Shown here: piece by piece, positions 18,380 through 28,465 of the stretch
Numbering within the stretch: the stretch's first letter is position 1
Layout of the letters: the number at the start of each line of letters is the position of its first letter
Source of the DNA: Kriegella sp963975415
GTDB taxonomy: Bacteria; Bacteroidota; Bacteroidia; Flavobacteriales; Flavobacteriaceae
DNA: 64,000 nucleotides
NCBI RefSeq assembly: GCF_963975415.1
Contig: NZ_CAXBGN010000009.1
Coordinates: 1-64,000 of the forward strand
Direction: 5' to 3'
Notes under the pieces: generated by a model
Told to the model about the DNA's origin: nothing
What the model saw: the letters and a program-made list of their open reading frames with translations, nothing else
Databases searched by the model: none
Position numbers and translations under genes: made by a program

Positions 18380-20098
18380 TTAATATCCCGGGTTTTGCTC
18401 TAAAACGGCACCTGTGTTTTTTTGGATCTCACTAATTGGAATTGGGAAAAGATCTTGGTAATCTTCCATATGTTCTCCGACCACGGGGTTCAGGGTTTTA
18501 ATTCTTTCCACTGCCTTTCCAAGTCGCATTAAAGTAATAAGACGAAATTCTTCATAGTACAGCTCTCTCATCCGCTCATCCAAAATATAATCAATATCTA
18601 CCTCCCCTGGGGATACCTCTGGCGCATTGGCCCTTCTTCTGACGACATTTATGTCCTCCGCCGCTGCAGCCGTATTTCCATTACCCAAATGTGCTTCTGC
18701 CCTTAACAAATACGTTTCGGCCAACCGAATTTCCATATGGTCCCTATAAGTTGTCCCGGCCTGTGCGGTGAGCGCTCCAGGAACACTCTGATCTTGGTGC
18801 CAGAATTCGATGGGATCTAGGCCAGGGGTTACCGCTTTCATTATAATCGGAAAGAAACGTTGAAGTGTATCCACTTCTGTTACCTTAACCAAAGGAAGGT
18901 TGTCCGCAATGACCCATTGACCATTATATTCATTAGCCGGATTCATCACCTGTACATCCCGAACAATATTATGACTAGAATTGCGCATATCTTGATCAAA
19001 ACCGCTCTTTTCCCATACTGTTCTTCTAAAATATGGACTTGGCCCCGAATAGCCAACACCCCTATTTGCCACGTAGGTATTTGGTTGATTTAAGACTGTC
19101 TCAGTAGACCCATCGCTCTGTGTAATCTCAGCGCTATGAAGAACCGGGCAGATATTTCTTGCCAAGGAATAATCCCTATTAACCCCGCCTCCTGGAGTGT
19201 TATAAGCCCATTGAACTACCCAAAGTGATTCCCTATTTCCACTAGACCTATTTTGGTTGCCGTGACGAAACAGATCCCAATAAACATCCCCTCCAAAATC
19301 AGGATCATTCACTCTAGTCCCGAACCTTTGGGTCATAAGGGCGGTATTTGGATTATCAATCACCTTTGAAGCCGCCGCTACTGCATCCTGCCATCTTCCT
19401 AAAGAGATATATACTTCAGACAAAACATGATAAGCAACAAGATTACTTATTTCAAAATCATAGACCTCATCAATATTATCCAGATTTGCAGCCGCAAACG
19501 CTAAATCTTGGGCACACTGCTCATAAACTTCTTGCCTAGAGGCTCTAACATAGTCTCTATTAGGTGATTTGGTTTCTTCCAAAACAAGAGGTACGCCCCC
19601 AAATAAATGGGCTAGTGTTTTGTAAGCGAGCCCCCTAAAGAACATAGCCTCTGCCTGAACCTTTGTTTTTTCGCCTTCCGTCAATTGCGAAGCATTATCT
19701 TCCGAGCGCCCTATGATGACATTTGCATCATATATAAGTTTATAGAAGGCTTCCCATAAACTTAAAACTTCTTCTGTAGAAGAAGGTGTGAGTCTCGTAT
19801 TTACTTGTCTAGTTCCTTGGGCATAATAGTAACTAAGGGTGATATCTGAAATATCCCAATATGTCCTTGGGGTACGTTGAGCATACATGTAATCACGATA
19901 ATCACTATAAAGTGTTAAAAGGGCCGCGTCAAAATCTTCAGACGTAACATAAGAATTTTCAGGCGCATAAAAATCCAATGCCTCCTCTTCCAAAAACTTA
20001 TCTTCATTACAAGATTGGCCAATCAAGCCAACTAAAATTAATAACGCTGAAAATCGCAACGTTAGAATCAAACTATTATATCTAATTATGGTTATCAT
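18380..20098 (-). CDS. SusD/RagB-type surface glycan-binding lipoprotein
   Basis: Captures oligosaccharide at the cell surface and forms the lid over the SusC channel. The N-terminus has a hydrophobic stretch ending LVGLIGQSC (Cys30), the lipid anchor, followed by NEDKFLEEE, the usual SusD opening. Typical blocks follow: EEVLSLWEAFYKLIYDANVII, AEAMFFRGLAYKTLAHLFGGVPL, and the C-terminal RLAETYLLRAEAHLGNG and LDERMRELYYEEFRLITLMRLG. Length (572 aa) is normal. It starts 17 bp after the susC stop, so the two are one transcript. Confidence 0.97.
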   Translation of the reverse strand: MITIIRYNSLILTLRFSALLILVGLIGQSCNEDKFLEEEALDFYAPENSYVTSEDFDAALLTLYSDYRDYMYAQRTPRTYWDISDITLSYYYAQGTRQVNTRLTPSSTEEVLSLWEAFYKLIYDANVIIGRSEDNASQLTEGEKTKVQAEAMFFRGLAYKTLAHLFGGVPLVLEETKSPNRDYVRASRQEVYEQCAQDLAFAAANLDNIDEVYDFEISNLVAYHVLSEVYISLGRWQDAVAAASKVIDNPNTALMTQRFGTRVNDPDFGGDVYWDLFRHGNQNRSSGNRESLWVVQWAYNTPGGGVNRDYSLARNICPVLHSAEITQSDGSTETVLNQPNTYVANRGVGYSGPSPYFRRTVWEKSGFDQDMRNSSHNIVRDVQVMNPANEYNGQWVIADNLPLVKVTEVDTLQRFFPIIMKAVTPGLDPIEFWHQDQSVPGALTAQAGTTYRDHMEIRLAETYLLRAEAHLGNGNTAAAAEDINVVRRRANAPEVSPGEVDIDYILDERMRELYYEEFRLITLMRLGKAVERIKTLNPVVGEHMEDYQDLFPIPISEIQKNTGAVLEQNPGY

Positions 20099-20115
20099 TT
20101 TCGTACTATTTATTA

Positions 20116-23100
20116 TTAAAAATCAACATTTAAACCCAATGCTATACTTCTCAAAACGGGTCTGCCGTTTTTAGTAATCCCTGTCCCCGTCTCTGGATCT
20201 AATCCAGGATATTTGGTAAACGTGGCTAAGTTTTTTCCGGAGAGAATTAACTTTAATCTTTGAATCTTGAATTTACTCAGAACTTCCTGATCAAAACTAT
20301 AGGATAGCGAAACATCTTGTAATCGCACAAAACTTCGCTCCACAGTTTCAATGCCTCGCTGTCCGGGTGCACTAATGGCCCCTATACGTTCATATCTTCC
20401 ATCCGAATTTTCCGGAAGCCAGGCATCGTAACTTGTTGGAAAATTCCAGTTGTAATGATTACCAGACCCATAGCTATTAAAACCACCTACAATCTCTGAT
20501 TGATCGTTTAATTGGGTATAATATCCCTTTCCACCTTGTATAGAATTAATGAAAGCAAAGAATGACCAATTCTTATAAGTAAAGGTATTACCAAGGCTAA
20601 ATCTATAATTGGGAGATCCATACCCTAGAATTTGGTAATCATTTATTTGATCTATTTCGCCATCATTGTTCTGATCTATGATGACATAAGATCCCACATC
20701 GGCCCCAACGGGTACATCATCACCCAATTGGTATATGTCACCAGTAATATCATAGTTGTAAACAACATCCAATGGTTCCCCGATAAACAACCCTTCTGAA
20801 ACTAGATCATCCTCCTGACCATCGCCATCATTGTCCAAACCCAATAGTTCTTCAAGTTCATCCCTATTTCTAGAAAATGAAAAATCGGTCTGCCATGTAA
20901 AATTTTCGGTTTTTACATTTATAGTGGATAAAAAAGCCTCAAAACCACTATTATGAATCTTTCCAAGATTATCCGGAAATTTGGAATAACGGCTAATGGA
21001 AGGCACGTCAACGTCATAAAGTAAATCCTTGGTGTCGTTACTGTAATAATCTACGGCACCTGTAATTCTTGATTCGAAAAAGCCAAAATCCAGACCCACA
21101 TCAAGACCAGTAGTTGTTTCCCATTGTAAATCATCACTTGCCAAACTACTGATACTCTTGGTATATAAGGGTGTATCGCCAGCATTTACATAATTATAAC
21201 CATCGGATACTTTGGCCAATGTTTGATATCTGCCAATTGTTCTATTACCCGTAGAACCATAGCCCAACCGTAATTTTAAATAATTGACTTTTTTCAGAGA
21301 GGACATAAATGATTCCTGTGAGATTACCCAGCCCAAGGCTACGGAAGGAAATACTCCAAATTTATTCTCCTCGCTAAATCCTGAAAATCCATCGCGTCTT
21401 ATAGTTCCGGTGAACAGATATTTATTATTAAAGGTATATAAAAGTCTTGCCATGGAATATAGACTTGACTCTTCCCAAGCACCAGATTCGGCTTCCTGAA
21501 GGGTTGAATTTCCTGCTTGAAGGTTGTTATACCCCAATGCCGAGTTTGGGAAATCCGTACTGCTTGCCCTAGTATATTCATTAGATCTCTTTTCAAAACC
21601 GTACAATAAGGTAACATCCACTTTATGCTTCTCATCAAAGACCCGGTTATAGGAAAGAATATTATCACTTAAAATACTGTGGTTCTCCGAATTGAACTTT
21701 TCGCCGTATCCCTGTCCATTCCCAAAATACTTGTCAAAATAGTAGTCATGGTTCCATACCACATTATTGGCCATATTTATTTTATAGGATAATCCCTTTA
21801 GGAAAGGAAAATCGATTTTCAGGAAAACGTTTGCAAACAAATTATTCCTAATGTCATCATTGTCAGCTTCCAAAGCGGCGATATTAGCAAACCCTGAGTT
21901 GGGGAAATTTAACTCCCCATCCTCCCTATAAGCCGAAATATAGGGGGGCATCCACCTTGTAACGGGGGCAAGTTCCCTACCCGAATAATCACTTGATGTG
22001 AAAAAGGATTGTAGTCCAACGGTTAACCAATCCGTTATCTTGTTGTCTATGTTCACCCGGGCATTGTATCTCTTGTAGCCTTCATTCACCATATAGCCCT
22101 GAACATCCGAGATGCCAAACGATAACAAATAATTTGTCTTCTGTGTATGGCCGGAAATACTAAGATTGTGATTTAGGGTGTACATAGAACTATTGGTAAC
22201 AAGTTCGTCCCAATCTGTCTCATTTCCATTTTGCCAGTTTATGATTTGTTCGGTATCCTTAAAGTTTGTTGTAGGGGAATAATCTGGATTGGGTTGCAAG
22301 TACCCTGATTCTTCCGTTCTACTATTGAAGACATCGAAAGAGAGGACTCTTTCAAACCAACCTTCTCCATCCAAGGGCATAAATTCCTTTGTAGGCGATT
22401 GGATTGCGAAATTGCTGCTATAGCTTATAGTAGGTTTTTCATCACCGGTCCTTCCAGTTTTCGAAGTCAATATGATTACCCCGTTTGATGCCTGAGATCC
22501 ATACACTGCGGCGGCACTATTATCTTTTAATACATCTACGGAGGCAAGGTCATTGGGGTTTATATCGATTAAACTTCCTCTATAGATGACCCCATCAAGA
22601 ACTATCAATGGATTTTGAGCGCCTGAAATTGATGTTCTACCCCTAATAGATATGTTGGGTTCCCCGCCAGCAGAGGCTACTGCCCCTACATTAAGACCGG
22701 GAACGGACCCTTGTAACGATTGGGCAATTGAAACATTGGGCTGATCTTCAAATGAATCGATATCCGCTCGAACAACGGAGCCAGTCAGGTCAGACTTTTT
22801 CGCAGAGCCGTACCCAACTACCACAACCTCATCTAAGCCAGCTGTGCTTTCAGCAAGAGTAATATAAAAACTTGATTGTCCGTCAACATTTATTTCCTGG
22901 GTAGCAAAGCCGATATAGGATACTACTAATATCGCATCTTGATTGTTTAGGGAAAGTGAAAATTTTCCGTCAAAATCCGTTTGGGTGCCGTTAGAGCTTC
23001 CCTTTTCAATTATACTTGCACCGGGCAATGGAACACCTTGGGCATCAATCACGGTACCGGATATCAAAAACTGAGGAGCTATGTTTTTCACCGTGTCCGC

Positions 23101-23493
23101 ATCAGCGCCATCATTTTTGGGCTTAGCCGTGTTGACTACCGGTTTGAGAACAATTTGTTTCTTTACTACGGTATATGATATACCCTTATTCTTAAAAAGA
23201 AGATCCAAAATCTCCTTAATCATAGTATCGTCCACATTGAGGGAAACTCTTTCTTGCAAATCCACATCCTCTGTATTATAGAAGAAACTAAACTTGCTCT
23301 GCGCCTCGATTTTCCCCAAAACGTTGGCGATGGGTTCATTGGTTATATTAAGAGTGAGTTTTTTGCTCTGTGCATAGGAATTAGCCTGCACATTGAACAA
23401 TATTAAAAGAAACAGGAGAACTGAAAGCTTCATGGTTCGGTTCTTTTTGAGAACGTTTTCCGCCAATACGGAAAACCAATGGTTTTTCTGCAT
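20116..23493 (-). CDS. SusC/RagA-type TonB-dependent outer membrane transporter with STN domain
   Basis: Imports oligosaccharide across the outer membrane using TonB energy. After a signal region it has an STN domain (about 48-118: LTLNITNEPIANVLGKIEAQ, FSFFYNTEDVDL) which usually contacts a FecR anti-sigma factor, then a carboxypeptidase-D-like domain (ISGTVIDAQGVPLPGASI), the TonB box/plug junction (DEVVVVGYGSAKKSDLTGSV), the plug (VPGLNVGAVASAGGEPNISI), and the beta-barrel ending in aromatic LGLNVDF. Length is 1125 aa. Because of the STN domain it should be controlled by sigma/FecR, yet the adjoining fecR is deleted (see 23609), so control may come from the paralogous fecR/sigma pair at 39002-41189. 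Confidence 0.97.
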   Translation of the reverse strand: MQKNHWFSVLAENVLKKNRTMKLSVLLFLLILFNVQANSYAQSKKLTLNITNEPIANVLGKIEAQSKFSFFYNTEDVDLQERVSLNVDDTMIKEILDLLFKNKGISYTVVKKQIVLKPVVNTAKPKNDGADADTVKNIAPQFLISGTVIDAQGVPLPGASIIEKGSSNGTQTDFDGKFSLSLNNQDAILVVSYIGFATQEINVDGQSSFYITLAESTAGLDEVVVVGYGSAKKSDLTGSVVRADIDSFEDQPNVSIAQSLQGSVPGLNVGAVASAGGEPNISIRGRTSISGAQNPLIVLDGVIYRGSLIDINPNDLASVDVLKDNSAAAVYGSQASNGVIILTSKTGRTGDEKPTISYSSNFAIQSPTKEFMPLDGEGWFERVLSFDVFNSRTEESGYLQPNPDYSPTTNFKDTEQIINWQNGNETDWDELVTNSSMYTLNHNLSISGHTQKTNYLLSFGISDVQGYMVNEGYKRYNARVNIDNKITDWLTVGLQSFFTSSDYSGRELAPVTRWMPPYISAYREDGELNFPNSGFANIAALEADNDDIRNNLFANVFLKIDFPFLKGLSYKINMANNVVWNHDYYFDKYFGNGQGYGEKFNSENHSILSDNILSYNRVFDEKHKVDVTLLYGFEKRSNEYTRASSTDFPNSALGYNNLQAGNSTLQEAESGAWEESSLYSMARLLYTFNNKYLFTGTIRRDGFSGFSEENKFGVFPSVALGWVISQESFMSSLKKVNYLKLRLGYGSTGNRTIGRYQTLAKVSDGYNYVNAGDTPLYTKSISSLASDDLQWETTTGLDVGLDFGFFESRITGAVDYYSNDTKDLLYDVDVPSISRYSKFPDNLGKIHNSGFEAFLSTINVKTENFTWQTDFSFSRNRDELEELLGLDNDGDGQEDDLVSEGLFIGEPLDVVYNYDITGDIYQLGDDVPVGADVGSYVIIDQNNDGEIDQINDYQILGYGSPNYRFSLGNTFTYKNWSFFAFINSIQGGKGYYTQLNDQSEIVGGFNSYGSGNHYNWNFPTSYDAWLPENSDGRYERIGAISAPGQRGIETVERSFVRLQDVSLSYSFDQEVLSKFKIQRLKLILSGKNLATFTKYPGLDPETGTGITKNGRPVLRSIALGLNVDF

Positions 23494-23513
23494 AATTTAA
23501 ATGATTTTGATTA

Positions 23514-23531
23514 GTTAATTGTGTTACGGTT
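23514..23531 (-). promoter_or_regulatory. Conserved susC leader motif
   Basis: GTTAATTGTGTTACGGTT (read on plus) lies 20 bp before the susC start; the same 18 bases occur at 16493-16510 and a three-mismatch copy at 38909-38926. A hairpin with loop near GCGGCCA lies just beyond (about 23550-23572), also conserved at 38945-38966. Probably an RNA leader or promoter-proximal element. Confidence 0.55.
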
Positions 23532-23608
23532 AATAATTGGTCTGTATTGAAAAACGCGGCCACGCTTTTCGACATCCCGTATTGTTTTTTTCTCAATCCC
23601 TTAGGTCA

Positions 23609-23672
23609 TTACTCCATATCGTGGGTCATTATACCCTTGTTGTCGCTGACCTCATCTACATTATTTCGCCCG
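23609..23672 (-). pseudogene. fecR deletion scar (last codons only)
   Basis: The minus strand here ends with SDNKGIMTHDME and a stop, matching RDNKVIIDRSLEE at the end of the intact fecR at 39002. The adjoining DNA (23680-23850) matches the region upstream of that fecR (40165-40330), including the paired TTAGTACCA motif. Thus about 1.1 kb, nearly the whole coding region, was deleted between the leader and the last 20 or so codons. Confidence 0.75.
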
Positions 23673-23695
23673 TTCTGAGACGGACCCTTTATAGC

Positions 23696-23724
23696 TTAGT
23701 ACCATAATTTCCCGTTAGGTACCA
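23696..23724. promoter_or_regulatory. Paired TTAG(G)TACCA motif, copy A
   Basis: TTAGTACCAT at 23696-23705 and TTAGGTACCA at 23715-23724 form a direct repeat about two helical turns apart. The same pair precedes the intact fecR at 40184-40212. Likely a promoter or operator of the fecR-susC module. Confidence 0.5.
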
Positions 23725-24193
23725 TTCCTTTTCAAGCTTTTTTTAAGATTCCTTTAAAAATCAACATGAAATATTGCATTATTGCGCATATACAAACTAA
23801 AATATTAAGGTATCGCAGACTTTCGGTTGTATTCCTTTCTTCGTGTAAGGACTTGTAAGTCCTGCTTACACATGTCTGGATGAGCCAGCCATCCTCCATT
23901 ACAACACCAATAAGCTTGATTGTCCGAAAATTATTTAATACTTGTACAGCTTCCAAAGTCCGCATCTAGCCCCATAGTTACTGGTTTGTAACTGCTTTTT
24001 GTCTTAGCGTTTCGCTCAGACCAGATATCATTAGGACAGTCTACGGTATCAATTTCAACACAACGTATTAGAACATTAGGACTTCGATGCATATTTTAGG
24101 ACATAAGATTCCCGTGCATTTGCAACGATTGAAAAAACATTATTCCCAAAACAAGTAATTTCTCCCCATTTATTTACGACTCACAAGAGATGT
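23725..24193. other. Intergenic remainder upstream of the fecR scar
   Basis: No gene found. The part up to about 23850 is homologous to the fecR leader at 40213-40330. At 23845-23870 an imperfect hairpin joins GTAAGGACTT and AAGTCCTGCTTAC. Nothing else is recognised. The next gene ends at 24194. Confidence 0.4.
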
Positions 24194-25591
24194 TCATAAT
24201 CTTTTCTCTCGAGGTTCCAATTCTGTTAATTCTGCTATTTTTATTGGGTCTCCAGATTCTATGCTCTTTCTTGCCGCAATACCTATTAAAATAGACATTA
24301 CCCCGTCTCTTATGCCCGCCGAGCGACCATAAAGGTCTGTTGCTTTTGGGTTTTTAAATATTTTATCATGTAATGCAACGTCTCCACCTCCATGTCCAGC
24401 ACGGGTAAAAGGAACTTTTATCTCCTCATATTCCTTCCAAAGTTTATGAACAAATATAGGTTCATACTTATCTGCTTCTTTTGAAGTTTGATCCATCTCA
24501 TTAGCATGCATTTCTGATTGGTTAATGTCCTCCGCTTTTTCATATGGAATATCTAAACGGGCTTCCAGTCTTCCCTCGGTTCCATTAAAAGCAACCCTCC
24601 ATCCTTCAAATGGAGAATATGTAGTTAAGGAATAGTTCACAACTACCTCATTTTTGTATTTGACTTGAGCGGACATTTTATCATAAATATTGATCTCGTT
24701 CCTAAACAAGCAATTATCCCTAATGTAACCATCATATTTTTCATTGTTCACATACAGGTCCATGGAACGTTTATCCTTTGTGATATCCCAATGAAAATCA
24801 CATTTATTCTTAAAATTGCAATTCCGGCAACTATTCCCTCGGAAAGGGCCACTCTCACCATATTTTTCCAAAGAACCATAAGCGAAAACCTCACTCGGTT
24901 CGGAATCTATCCACCAATTCAAGAGATCAAAATGATGCGAAGCTTTATGTACCCACAATGTCCCCCCGGCTTCCCGAAGTCCGTGCCATCTTCTAAAATA
25001 AGATGCGCCATGGTATGTGTTTAAATACCAATGAAAGTCTACCGAAGTTATTTTGCCGATAGCATTATTGGCGAGCAATTCCTTTATTTTTGTGTTATAG
25101 GGACTCCATCTATAATTAAAGCCTACTATTAAGTTTTTGTTCGACCTCCTTTCGGCATCAATTATTTCTTGGCATTTATACTCATCTATGGTCAAAGGCT
25201 TTTCAGTTAAAACATCGCACCCAAAATCCAACCCCTTTACTATAAATTCGTGGTGAGTGGAATCTTTGGTAGTTACGATAACCAAGTCGGGCTTTGTTTC
25301 TTCGAGCATAGTGTTGAAATCCGCAAAAGTCGGGCAAGAGACCCCCATGTATTTTTTAGCATATTCCAACCTTCCAGGATTAATATCGCACAACCCTACA
25401 AATTCAAGGATGTCGGAATATTGCTTCACCAATCGCTGTCCCCAAAAACTTGTGCCCCGTATTCCGGTACCCACAAGTACAATTTTCAATTTTTCCTTTT
25501 TTGAACCAAAGCTGAATGCAGAAATCGGCATAGCGGTGCTTGCTGCCAATAAACTAATGGAGGTCAAGAATTTTCTTCTGGATTTTTTCAT
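24194..25591 (-). CDS. Gfo/Idh/MocA-family oxidoreductase with Tat signal
   Basis: An NAD(P)-dependent sugar oxidoreductase or NAD-dependent glycosidase-type enzyme exported folded by the Tat system. The N-terminus KSRRKFLTSISLLAASTAMP is a Tat signal (RRKFL). The Rossmann part reads LKIVLVGTGIRGTSFWG, LVIVTTKDSTHHEFIVKGL and VLTEKPLTIDEY, with the EKP active-site Lys of the family. A four-Cys patch NSCRNCNFKNKC in the C-terminal half is unusual and may bind metal. Length is 465 aa. It lies between the transport genes and the DUF4185 genes and likely modifies a released sugar. Confidence 0.88.
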   Translation of the reverse strand: MKKSRRKFLTSISLLAASTAMPISAFSFGSKKEKLKIVLVGTGIRGTSFWGQRLVKQYSDILEFVGLCDINPGRLEYAKKYMGVSCPTFADFNTMLEETKPDLVIVTTKDSTHHEFIVKGLDFGCDVLTEKPLTIDEYKCQEIIDAERRSNKNLIVGFNYRWSPYNTKIKELLANNAIGKITSVDFHWYLNTYHGASYFRRWHGLREAGGTLWVHKASHHFDLLNWWIDSEPSEVFAYGSLEKYGESGPFRGNSCRNCNFKNKCDFHWDITKDKRSMDLYVNNEKYDGYIRDNCLFRNEINIYDKMSAQVKYKNEVVVNYSLTTYSPFEGWRVAFNGTEGRLEARLDIPYEKAEDINQSEMHANEMDQTSKEADKYEPIFVHKLWKEYEEIKVPFTRAGHGGGDVALHDKIFKNPKATDLYGRSAGIRDGVMSILIGIAARKSIESGDPIKIAELTELEPREKRL

Positions 25592-25856
25592 GATTTATTT
25601 TTTTAGTTATGTTTCTTATTTTACAGTTGCAGTCGCGAGGTTTACAGCACAATATATGTTTAAGCATGCCGTACACATTTAAAAATTCATGACTTGTCGG
25701 ACCGCCGTGCTATATGTCCGTTTCAACGTTTAATGTATGATTTCGTAAGGGGTTGTGGACTTCTAATCCATCAAGTTACCACCCAGATTTGATGCGGGTG
25801 ATAAAGCTCGAAAACCTCTTAAACCCTTATGAATTATAGCACATTGTTGTGCCTCG

Positions 25857-27071
25857 TTATTCTATCCATATAGCCCAATCAGACTGATATGGTGCTTTAA
25901 AAGTATGTTTTCCTCCCTTTAATTTGCCGATTTCAAGTTCCTGATACTTTTTCTTTGTGTCAATCGCAATAACTTTTCTCTGTTTGCCTTTAAATCTATA
26001 GTTGATATTCTTAGCATCTTCCTGATAAAAAACATAACAAGAATAATCTGTTAAGCAATATGCTTCAGATAAAGTGGTATCAACAATCATATCTTTTTTA
26101 AAACGCTGATTATCATTCCAGAATATAGAAAAACATTTTAAGGCATCCTTGTTATTGTACTCACCCGTCTCGTCCAAATTACCCCAGATGGCAGCAATGC
26201 CACCAGCCATTGTATGATACCATAAACCCTTTAAAGTTTCTTCTTCGTTAAAATCCTTTTTGGGATATTTACTGGGCGTTCGAATTCTATATCTATCTTC
26301 TGAGAAGCTGGGTTTGGAAGGGCGCTTATTAATCATCGTTCTAAGTTCATTGTACGATGGTTTATGGTATTCGTAACTGGAATAATCTAGCCCCTCATAT
26401 ATTTGATTAAGCTTATTTTTGGATGCCCTTGCCCCCAATAAGTGTTTCCAATCTTCTTTTTGCCATAAATAATCTTGCCATGCCTTTAGCTGATGGTCTT
26501 CTACCCATTCCCATAAATCAAAGCCATATCCGATTGTCCAGCCTTTTAATGGATTAAGTTGTTTATAGATTTCTTCAAGAAGATATTTTTCCTCCTCACC
26601 CATGATACCCCCTGCCAGGCTTTTTGATGTTTGTTTTCGTTGTGCATCACCCCATAACCATATATGAGTACATCCGCCAGCCTCATAGACCTTGGATATA
26701 ATCATCTTAAGTTTATCAAATGTCTCTTGGTCAATTTCATTATCTGTTGGTTTGACTTTGTTGTCGCCGATATGAAACCACTGTCCATAAACAGGAATGT
26801 GAATTCCATTAAAACCGTGTTCAAGCATGAAGGTATTGATAAAAGCATCAATATCTTTTTCAGTTATTAATGATAAATCATTGTTACTCCCTTTTTCACG
26901 TTGATTGGCAATTACATCAATCATTACATAGTTTGGAACAAATGTTTGTCCAGTTGTGGACCACATATACTTTTGATTGTAGCTAGTAATATATCCTTTA
27001 TCAGTTTTTGTTGTGAAATTGGCTAAAGACAGGATTACTATTAAAATAAATATTGTTCTGATAATCTTCAT
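25857..27071 (-). CDS. Putative exported glycoside hydrolase (TIM-barrel)
   Basis: A 404-aa protein with an N-terminal signal (TIFILIVILSLANFTTK). Barrel-like strands are visible: PNYVMIDVIANQRE, FNGIHIPVYGQWFH, GGCTHIWLWGDAQ, GWTIGYGFDLWEWV and the late GLWYHTMAGGIAAIWGN. Acidic residues in GFDLWEWVED and an earlier Asp could serve catalysis. The C-terminal 90 residues form a beta-sandwich-like tail (VIAIDTKKKYQELEIGKL; TFKAPYQSDWAIWIE), as in DUF4038/DUF5060-type hydrolases. No family can be fixed by eye. Adjacent to four DUF4185-like genes, so probably acts on the same glycan. Confidence 0.55.
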   Translation of the reverse strand: MKIIRTIFILIVILSLANFTTKTDKGYITSYNQKYMWSTTGQTFVPNYVMIDVIANQREKGSNNDLSLITEKDIDAFINTFMLEHGFNGIHIPVYGQWFHIGDNKVKPTDNEIDQETFDKLKMIISKVYEAGGCTHIWLWGDAQRKQTSKSLAGGIMGEEEKYLLEEIYKQLNPLKGWTIGYGFDLWEWVEDHQLKAWQDYLWQKEDWKHLLGARASKNKLNQIYEGLDYSSYEYHKPSYNELRTMINKRPSKPSFSEDRYRIRTPSKYPKKDFNEEETLKGLWYHTMAGGIAAIWGNLDETGEYNNKDALKCFSIFWNDNQRFKKDMIVDTTLSEAYCLTDYSCYVFYQEDAKNINYRFKGKQRKVIAIDTKKKYQELEIGKLKGGKHTFKAPYQSDWAIWIE

Positions 27072-27266
27072 AGTTTATTGTTTTTTAATGAGGCACAACA
27101 TTCAAGTATAAACTCCACGGACAAGAACAGGTAAATTGCCAGAGAAATTACCGATCGGTCGCCTCAACGTTGGGTTTCTATTACCCCCAACTTATTACGA
27201 CATCATCATATGAAAAGGGCCTTATTCGAGATAAATTCCGCCTATATCGATTCCTATTTTTTTTAA

Positions 27267-28385
27267 TTAATGCACTATAAATGCACCGTTTACCGTATTG
27301 AACGAGTCGTTGTCGTTTCCCCTACCCCCTCCGGTAAAATTCATGGTGAAGTTCTTCCCATCCTTGCTCAACCATTTGTTGTTGAAGGCAAGAAAAAAAA
27401 CATTTATACCCCAACTTAACTTGCTACCGGGCCTATGTTTCCCAAAATAATCATCCTCCGTCCAATACTTTACCGTTGTCCAAGGCCCCCAGGGCTCGGG
27501 GGCGTCGAATATGCCCATAACCCCTTTATGCGTTACCGTATGTTCGGTAGCTATAATATACCGCTTTAGTCCGGGATTGTAAAATGCACTCAAGCACCAC
27601 CCGACTCCTTGCGGATCTTCAAAAACAGCTTTCCTGTCGAGGATACCACCCCATTGCGGGCTTCCCTCGTTTAAACCTTTGTACCATTTGTAGGCCGTTC
27701 TGCCTTCCCATAAAGAATCTTTATGAACTCTTGCCAAATACAGTTTTTCCTTTTTTTGGAATGCAAAATCTATTTTTGTCGTATCCTCCATCTGGATAAA
27801 ATAACTGTAAACAAAATCATCTTTGGCCATGGCATTATTCTTGCCAAAATTCAGGAATGTTGGAATCGCTATTTTATCTTCCCCATTAAATTCCCAGTCC
27901 GACTTTTCCCAGGATGCGCCGTGGTCAAAAGATCTTGCGAGATTGACGGATTTGCGATGGTGCTCTTTTTGACCTTCCACCACCCACATATAAAGAATTT
28001 CGTCCACACAGATGGTACCCCAGCTTTTGCCCTTGAACATGGCCGCATTTTCGGAACACTTCGGATCCCCCCATACATCATATCCCTTCCAGTTTTTTCC
28101 CGAACCCTCGATACGGGCAAAACCTAAAGACACCCGACATTCCTTATTGCTATTTCCTACAAATCCCCCGCCATCGCCCCATGAACCATACAAATTATCG
28201 TCATCGGCCCAAGTAAGGTGAAAATTATCACTTCCAAGGGCTCCGCGTTGATGGGTTGACCATTTTAACGCAACTCCCTTAATGACCTCACTGGCCGGAT
28301 AAGGAAGGTGTTGTCCATGGCTGCTATACACGCCTACAAACCATGTTATAAAAGTTAGACTAAGTGTTTTTATGTTTGTTTTCAT
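27267..28385 (-). CDS. DUF4185-like exported beta-propeller protein (copy a)
   Basis: A 372-aa exported protein with signal sequence (LTFITWFVGVYSSHGQ). It shares the family pattern seen four times here: SDNFHLTWADDDNLYGSWGDGGG near the start, a middle IPTFLNFGKN, then YNPGLKRYIIATEH, FDAPEPWGPWTTV and a C-terminal GGGRGNDNDSFNTVNGAF. Such repeats fit a five-bladed propeller of the DUF4185 type. As I recall, members of DUF4185 from a gut Bacteroidete are endo-D-arabinofuranases (GH183); activity of this copy is unproven. It is about three quarters identical by eye to the neighbouring copy b, so a recent tandem duplication. Confidence 0.65.
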   Translation of the reverse strand: MKTNIKTLSLTFITWFVGVYSSHGQHLPYPASEVIKGVALKWSTHQRGALGSDNFHLTWADDDNLYGSWGDGGGFVGNSNKECRVSLGFARIEGSGKNWKGYDVWGDPKCSENAAMFKGKSWGTICVDEILYMWVVEGQKEHHRKSVNLARSFDHGASWEKSDWEFNGEDKIAIPTFLNFGKNNAMAKDDFVYSYFIQMEDTTKIDFAFQKKEKLYLARVHKDSLWEGRTAYKWYKGLNEGSPQWGGILDRKAVFEDPQGVGWCLSAFYNPGLKRYIIATEHTVTHKGVMGIFDAPEPWGPWTTVKYWTEDDYFGKHRPGSKLSWGINVFFLAFNNKWLSKDGKNFTMNFTGGGRGNDNDSFNTVNGAFIVH

Positions 28386-28465
28386 TATTAAAATTTCCAG
28401 TTCTTTTTATTGTTATTTCATTTCCCATTTGCCAAATTTAACAAAGAGGCAGTTTTCAATTTCTA

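Noticed and set aside
23381..23596. 71-codon minus-strand frame across the susC start
   Set aside because: Alternative frame of the susC signal region and its leader.
23732..23965. 77-codon minus-strand frame
   Set aside because: It covers the conserved fecR leader, which is non-coding in the intact paralogous copy.
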